In this document: one piece after another, positions 59,181 to 64,000 of the stretch
Layout of the letters: each line of letters starts with the position of its first letter
Numbering within the stretch: the first letter of the stretch is position 1
Assembly: GCA_930367215.1 (NCBI GenBank)
Contig: OV884056.1
Span: 282,206,067-282,270,066, forward strand
Source: Pollenia angustigena
Lineage: Eukaryota; Arthropoda; Insecta; Diptera; Polleniidae
DNA length: 64,000 bases
Reading direction: 5' to 3'
Position numbers and translations under genes: made by a program
Notes under the pieces: generated by a model
Databases searched by the model: none
Seen by the model: the letters and a program-made list of their open reading frames with translations, nothing else
Told to the model about the DNA's origin: nothing

Positions 59181-60518
59181 CAGAGAACAGCTTTATACGA
59201 TTGAAAAAAAAATAGCATTTAATCAACGACAACAAATACACTCGCTTTCGGTCATACAGTCAAACTTGCGCAACCGCAAATATTCGCTGCTGGTTTGCAG
59301 TCATTCAAATAACGCACATCGTGCTTTGTTATTTATACAATCGTTACCTTCGTTTTTTAATAAAGATGTTTGAGTGTTCGGTACGACAATGATTTTTTTG
59401 GTAAAGAAAACAAAAATACAAACCAAAAAGCCTGAAATGAAACAATCATTACTCATGAAGATATTCAGCAGCAACCATGTAGTAAAAGAAAAAAAAAATT
59501 TAAATGAAAATAAACACACATACATATGTAGGTACCAGAGATCAGCAATGAGTAGTGAAAAAGTGAGTAGAGCTAAATCATGACTCATAAATTCTTGTAC
59601 TTATACGCACTCATACTTATGCCAATGTTATTCAAACTCATATTCACTCAAAAGTTTAATTTTATTCATCGTACTCATACTTAGCAACATTTGTAGTGTT
59701 TGATTTAGAATCTACTCAACTCAATGTGTATAGGCGAAGCAAAATGCGAGGCTGCCAGATTTGTCCCCGAAATAGCAAAGTGACGATTTGGCAATTACAG
59801 TTTACTAAAGTTTACGATTTTTCGGCAAATTTATTTGGCAGCGCTGATTATTAAGTTGTGTGTTTTCTCTGTTGTGTTAAAACGGTAAATGGATGAGCTT
59901 AATGATTTGAATCATTGTGAGTATTGTAAGTATTTTATTGAAATTATAAATCAAGCTGACGTCATTTATGAGTATGCGTATAATGTCGACGTCGCACTCA
60001 TAAATATTTCTCTTGTGAGTAGGAGTGAATCAGAGTAGTTTATTTGAAATGATTTATACGCACTTATACTTACAATTGCATGAGTCAGTATGAGTAGCGA
60101 AAAAGCGATTCATTGCTGATCTCTGGTAGGTACACACAATTTCCATAGAAACAGACTTTTTTTCATTTTAAAAAGAACAGTAGAAATAGTGGTAGGTATG
60201 TACAATGTATTCTTGTTATTGTTGTTTTTATTGTTGTTAATTTGGAAAAAGCGTCTCATCGAGTGGTTTATTGTTGCTGTTAATGTAAACAAAAGTATAA
60301 GAATGTGTTCTTTTGAATTTACTCAGTTGTGTTATATTGCGTGAGCAACAAAAATGCAAATAAAGCACTTTCAATAAAAAACGAATAATTGCAAAAATAA
60401 AATGTGTAGGAACGGATGTAAAAATTACCAACGTTGAACTTTGTTTTGCAAGCAAAGAATGAATGTAAATTTTAGCGTATAAATAAATCAAGAAAAATAG
60501 TGATTTTGAGGTTATCTG
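59181..60518. mobile_element. hAT-like element, TSD CTTCATAT, sister of 55192
   Basis: Perfect 8-bp flanks CTTCATAT at 59173-59180 and 60519-60526. Left end CAGAGAACAGC, right end TTTTGAGGTTATCTG. Shares long stretches with 55192-55460 and 58306-58766 (for example TATTCGCTGCTGGTTTGCAG and TTGGAAAAAGCGTCTCATCG). Without the nested element it is about 740 bp. Confidence 0.9.
59536..60125. mobile_element. hAT-like MITE, TSD GTAGGTAC
   Basis: 590 bp with perfect 8-bp flanks GTAGGTAC at 59528-59535 and 60126-60133. Ends CAGAGATCAGCAATGA and exact inverse TCATTGCTGATCTCTG. Many short ACTCATAC/GTATGAGT repeats lie in both subterminal regions, a common transposase-binding pattern. A partial relative is at 18725-19044. 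Confidence 0.93.
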
Positions 60519-60526
60519 CTTCATAT

Positions 60527-61560
60527 GGGATTTAAATCATAAATTTTCAATTAAAGAATAATTCGTAATTCCGATGTAATTCGTAATGTTTTACATTATT
60601 TGCATTAAATTTTATTGGATATAAGAAAAATTGTTTTTGATTACAAAATAAAATGTAAACAAAACAAACAATATTGCCCACGTTTTCCCCACAAAAACCA
60701 GTCAAAAAAGCTAAAAATCGCAACAAAAAAAAGTTAAAACCCGATACTTTCGATAAAAAACTATAATAATTGGCAACATTGCTAACAATTAATTTGGAAA
60801 TGTCAATTTTAAGTTAAACAATTTTAAATTTTTTTTGACAGTCTTAGATTATTTATCGATAAAACATGTATATTTGTTTGACAGTTCAAGATTTTTTATG
60901 ATATAATCATACTCTTTTCACTTAGTCAGTTTTTCTATGCAAATATATTTGCACTGTTCTCCAATATAGAAAAAATACAAAAAATAGCAAGTATCAAAAC
61001 AGCTTTAATAAAATAATTTAAACTGGTGAAATTGTTGTTGGAAGTTGTAAAAATCACATTGTTTGAAAAGCAAAGTTTTTTTTTATATTTTTTTTTTTAA
61101 TTAAAATTAAAAATAGCATTTATTGAAAAAAAAATAATACAAAAAATTAAATTTTTACAATTTTTAGTAGTCAATATAATCATTTTGGTAATAGGAGCAA
61201 ACTCAACAAATTGTTTGCATGATTCTATGAATTTATTTTACATTTGGTGATTAGAGACAATTTTTTATTTTTTCTGTGTAAGTTGATTCTTAATTTTTGT
61301 TGAAAAAACCTAAGTTAAAAAACATATCGAATTTTTAAAAAAAAAAATTTTTTTTAAAACTAACAAGGCTACAAGCGCCTACACAACGTAACATTTAAAC
61401 TGGTATTAGGAACGGCGGCATTGTTAAGTTGGCAAAAGATGTTCGTTAATGCTATTTTGACAGTTTGGGAACTTGAAATAAATATAACAAATAAAAAAAC
61501 AGAGCAAAAAAGTAATTAAGATTGAGTAAAAAGTTAAATAAAATAAAATTAATAAATATA
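60527..61560. other. No gene seen; AT-rich
   Basis: No supported frame or element end; poly(T)/poly(A) runs near 61080-61100 and 61335-61355. Confidence 0.4.
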
Positions 61561-61631
61561 TCCTATGTTAATAAATAAGCTCGAGGCCACAATTGATTTT
61601 TAATAAATTGTATTCTTTATTATTTTCAATA

Positions 61632-61660
61632 TTTCCCCATCCTTTGGATGGCATCTTCAG
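61632..61660 (-). ncRNA. Hammerhead-like core motif in the Penelope-like 3' region
   Basis: On the minus strand, CTGAAGA (fits CUGANGA) is followed by the stem CCATCC-AAA-GGATGG and then GGAAAT, giving the CUGANGA / stem II / GAAA layout of hammerhead ribozymes described in Penelope-like elements. Stems I and III and the cleavage site were not located, and one mismatch sits beside stem II. Confidence 0.3.
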
Positions 61661-61830
61661 GAATCTTAAAAATATAAATTAAAAACATAAATCATTGAAA
61701 CACCCTGTAACACTAATAATTATTTTACAGAGAAAAAAAACAAAAAATATAAATATATAACAAACAGTAATAACAAAAAAGAAAAACTCACAATAAAAAC
61801 GAGTAACAATATTAAAAAACACAACGACTA

Positions 61831-62023
61831 ATCGCGTTCACATGTAAAATTGCACAATTGATCCTTTCTCTTTTTATTTATAATATGCCTAAAGCTCTGT
61901 GCTATGTTGTCTACGTCACTCTTAAAGTTAATTCTCTTATCTTGTCTTATATTTATTATATGTAGCATCTCCAGTGTAAGTCGTTTATTATACCTGTCTT
62001 CTGTTTGTAATATTTGTACGGCG
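61831..62023 (-). pseudogene. Penelope-like element C-terminal (GIY-YIG end) fragment
   Basis: The last ~60 codons of a Penelope-like reverse transcriptase/endonuclease. AVQILQTEDRYNKRLTLEML followed by HIINIRQDKRINFKSDVDNI matches the usual pattern around the conserved Glu (E..xKRxxLEMLxI) and the closing INxxTDxxxLSxxY of the GIY-YIG nuclease region. The YIG core and the reverse transcriptase lie upstream of the break at 62024 and are outside this copy. The residues read upstream of 62024 (SSVLMKILIFA...) belong to the inserted element. Confidence 0.65.
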
Positions 62024-62663
62024 CACAGTAGCGCCCGTAGAGCAAACGAGGTTGCAAAAATCAAAATTTTCATGAGCACCGACGAAGTTTTGAATAAACT
62101 CATGTTATAGGAAACTTTTCAACGATTTCAAATCTGCCACTCTTAATAATATCACATTTTTAGTTTAGAAGATATAGCCGTTCAAAGTTGACCGACTTTC
62201 GGTTTTCAAAAAAACACACAATTTTTAGTAAATTTGTTGCGATTTCAGGTGTAATATCACGAAAAATAGGTAACGAATCGCCTTATTTTTTGTTTGTATT
62301 GATTGATGCATTTATTAAATGTGTAATGATAAAAAAAAAATGAACTGTTTGCTTTGTGTTTCTCCTGGTAAATCACTATTTAAAAACTATCCGTTTTTTC
62401 ACTATTTTTCAACTTTGACGGAAAATAACAAAAATCTATATTTTTCTATATTTGCCATATTTGCAAAATCTGTTCTTTGATTATTTCTTTACATAATTCA
62501 AAAATTTTATCTGCCCGTACGTGCCCGTTTGGCTTCTAGAGGTAAAAAAGGTTAAAAAGACATGGTTGCAGAAATTGTATGACAGTAGTTTGATCTAAAA
62601 TCTAAAAAAACTACTCATTGAAATTAGCAGGTACGTACCTCACTTAAACAATACTTTGGCGTA

Positions 62664-62960
62664 CAAATGGTCAAGAACAATATTGACTACAGGTAGGCAC
62701 AAATCTTATTTGGACACGTGCATAATATCAAAATTGCATTATTCAGCCTAATTCCATTTGTATGCAGGGAACAGGTAAATTTTTCGGCATGGTAGCATAA
62801 GCCTATATATTGCAAATGGTCAAGAACAATATTGACTACAGGTAGGCACAAATCTTATTTGGACACGTGCATAATATAAAAATGCATTATTCAGCCTAAA
62901 TCCATATGTATGTAGGGAACAGGTACATTTTTCGGCATGGTAGCATAAGCCTATATATTG
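62664..62960. repeat. Tandem duplication, 149-bp unit
   Basis: Copies 62664-62812 and 62813-62960, starting CAAATGGTCAAGAACAATAT and ending AGCCTATATATTG, nearly identical (a few substitutions and a 1-bp indel). They lie 90 bp before the start codon of the transposase-like gene, where a 5' UTR or promoter would be; the unit end CTATATATT is TATA-like. Confidence 0.93.
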
Positions 62961-63048
62961 CAAAATAAGCATAATGCCTGGATTAGTCTACGACTGAAAG
63001 TTGGCGCAACAATTACTGAAACCATTAAACAATTTAAGTACTGAAAAC

Positions 63049-64000
63049 ATGGCGTTGAACAATTTTAAATTATTTGAACTGTTTAGAAAGTCAACCACAC
63101 CAAATTTTTTCACGGAAGCTGCTTTAGAAGAACTTGATAGCTTATACGGAAATATTGAGAGAAGCGAAATTATAAAAAATAATTTTTATCTGATATATGC
63201 AAATATTAAGGCAAAATGGGTGAAATCTAATCGAACCATTCAGAACTTCAACTCCAAATACGAGGACTGGCTTAATGAAGATACCATCCTGGATATATTG
63301 GCAGTAGATAAACCCACCACATCAACCAGAGGAGCAAAAGGAAGGCCAAAAAAAAGTATTGAGGAGTGTTCAATTTTCACAAGAAAGAGGAAACTTGCCG
63401 ATGCCACCAATGACTTGACCACGAAGCAATTATCGGAAGCGCTGTCTATTAAATTTACAAAGGATAGTGAAAGAGTTAGGTCGCACATAACCAAATCTGT
63501 TGCTGATGCAAGCCCACTGCGACTAAAAAGGATTAAGGAAAGCATTCCCACGCCCACAAACGCACACATTAAAAAGTATGGTTCCGAAGAAGCCTTGGCC
63601 TTGTTTATGGACTTAGAACTTTCCAAAGAGAAATATGAGAAACTACGGGCATCTTTAACGCGACACGGCGCTGACGTTTTACCCGGATACAAGCATATTA
63701 CGCAAGCCAAAATAAATTCACGACCACTGCATACGGAATTTACGGAAGTCTCTGCGAAAGCCAATCTGCAGGATCTCATGGGCCATACAGCAAAACGGTT
63801 GTTGGAGAGTCTTCCTGAAAATGAGGTGAAAATTCTTCCTGAGAAGTTGACATTGATCAGCAAATGGGGCTGCGATGGATCATCCGGACAAAGCGTTTAT
63901 AAGCAAAGGATATCTTCCGATGACGCTACAATATCGGACGGAAATATGTTTATGGCATCTGTTGTTCCTTTGCGGCTTAAATCGGATGTTTCCCTTCACT
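63049..64000 (+). CDS. RAG1/Transib-like transposase, N-terminal part (runs off the edge)
   Basis: Open for 317 codons from ATG 63049 (context AAACATGG) to the window end. It was not in the list of long frames because it has no stop inside the window. Starts MALNNFKLFELFRKS; residues about 95-110 are basic (RGAKGRPKKSIEE, an AT-hook-like GRPKK). Then SEEALALFMDLELSKEKYEK and LRASLTRHGADVLPGYK, and LMGHTAKRLLESLPEN. Near residue 274, LISKWGCDGSSGQSVYKQR, followed by FMASVVPLRL. I infer the Asp of GCDGSSG to be the first catalytic residue, by analogy with SCDGMGD in RAG1 and the similar place before a beta strand. Related unannotated proteins occur in insects and cnidarians. No frameshift or stop, better codon usage and higher GC than its surroundings suggest a young copy. 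Could instead be a Chapaev-type relative. Confidence 0.65.
   Translation, partial: MALNNFKLFELFRKSTTPNFFTEAALEELDSLYGNIERSEIIKNNFYLIYANIKAKWVKSNRTIQNFNSKYEDWLNEDTILDILAVDKPTTSTRGAKGRPKKSIEECSIFTRKRKLADATNDLTTKQLSEALSIKFTKDSERVRSHITKSVADASPLRLKRIKESIPTPTNAHIKKYGSEEALALFMDLELSKEKYEKLRASLTRHGADVLPGYKHITQAKINSRPLHTEFTEVSAKANLQDLMGHTAKRLLESLPENEVKILPEKLTLISKWGCDGSSGQSVYKQRISSDDATISDGNMFMASVVPLRLKSDVSLH

Larger units (their letters stand above)
61561..62023 (-). mobile_element. 3' end of a Penelope-like element, interrupted
   Basis: Minus-strand 3' end: coding tail (61840-62023), then an AT-rich UTR and the motif CTGAAGATGCCATCC...GGAAAT (61632-61660) typical of Penelope-like 3' regions. The 5' remainder is absent: homology stops where CACAGTAGCGCC begins at 62024. 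Confidence 0.65.
62024..64000 (+). mobile_element. Putative RAG1/Transib-like DNA transposon, left part
   Basis: Left end inferred at CACAGTAGCGCCCGTAG (62024), directly against the broken Penelope-like element. CACAGTA differs by one base from the recombination-signal heptamer CACAGTG and from the CACWRTG-type ends of Transib elements. A tandem duplication and a transposase-like gene follow. The right end is outside the window, so the terminal inverted repeat and target duplication cannot be checked. Confidence 0.5.

Noticed and set aside
58357..60524. Similar short minus-strand frames at 58357-58678 and 60110-60524 as conserved paralogous genes
   Set aside because: Their similarity comes from the two sister hAT-like elements; the frames are interrupted and differ in start, so they are not conserved coding regions.
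63240..63863. 207-codon minus-strand frame
   Set aside because: Antisense to the better-supported plus-strand transposase frame, which has basic and catalytic motifs; the minus frame has no recognisable domain.

Overview
The window looks like AT-rich, transposon-saturated intergenic or intronic DNA from an insect, most likely a higher fly (Diptera, possibly a calyptrate). This rests on the low GC content and on the mixture of dipteran-style repeats: Tc1/mariner-like copies with a WPPRSCDLTP motif, hAT elements, CR1/Jockey-type LINEs, a Helitron, a Penelope-like tail, and dispersed 'ACCCTCCACC...TTCGGC-hairpin' repeats. The species is inference. I found no convincing host exon, tRNA, rRNA or CRISPR.

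Layout. 0-4 kb: 3' part of a mariner-like element with one in-frame stop in its transposase, then a Helitron (975-4126) split by a jockey-type LINE that has a 39-bp target duplication. 5.3-8.35 kb: a hAT element with TSD CACTAGAG that contains a second hAT-like element with TSD CTGTGCAC; the outer transposase carries a 312-bp inverted self-duplication. 8.6-13 kb: a SINE, dispersed repeat A with a tandem duplication, and a second broken hAT transposase. 13.1-16.6 kb: a nearly intact LINE on the minus strand whose ORF1-ORF2 junction is a canonical -1 slippery heptamer directly before the ORF1 stop. 16.6-19 kb: a foldback MITE, SINE copies and a hAT fragment. 19.3-22.4 kb: a LINE split by a mariner-like element. 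24-34 kb: an internally deleted mariner copy, RNase-H LINE relics, a MITE, repeat A split by a LINE tail, a long hairpin, and a zinc-knuckle ORF between 193-bp direct repeats.

36-62 kb: two piggyBac-like elements (TTAA targets, CCCATTAAGGCCC ends), one split by a hAT-like element; a second mariner copy with the same internal deletion as the one at 21 kb; a three-unit array of repeat C split by a 3.9-kb hAT-like element (TSD GTATAAAG), which itself holds a MITE that holds a Harbinger-like MITE; family A, B and small MITE copies; and two sister hAT-like elements with different 8-bp TSDs, one split by a LINE and the other by a further hAT-like element. 61.5-64 kb: the 3' end of a Penelope-like element, broken exactly where a new element starts with CACAGTAGCGCC. 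That element carries an open transposase-like frame (317 codons to the window edge) with a GCDGSSG motif that I infer to be RAG1/Transib-related.

The genes do not form a host pathway. They are replication and transposition genes of mobile elements, most of them broken. The informative structure is the nesting: many empty target sites can be reconstructed from target duplications, so relative insertion order can be read directly. The entries most worth pursuing are the RAG1-like gene at the right edge, the LINE frameshift signal, and the 193-bp-flanked zinc-knuckle unit.
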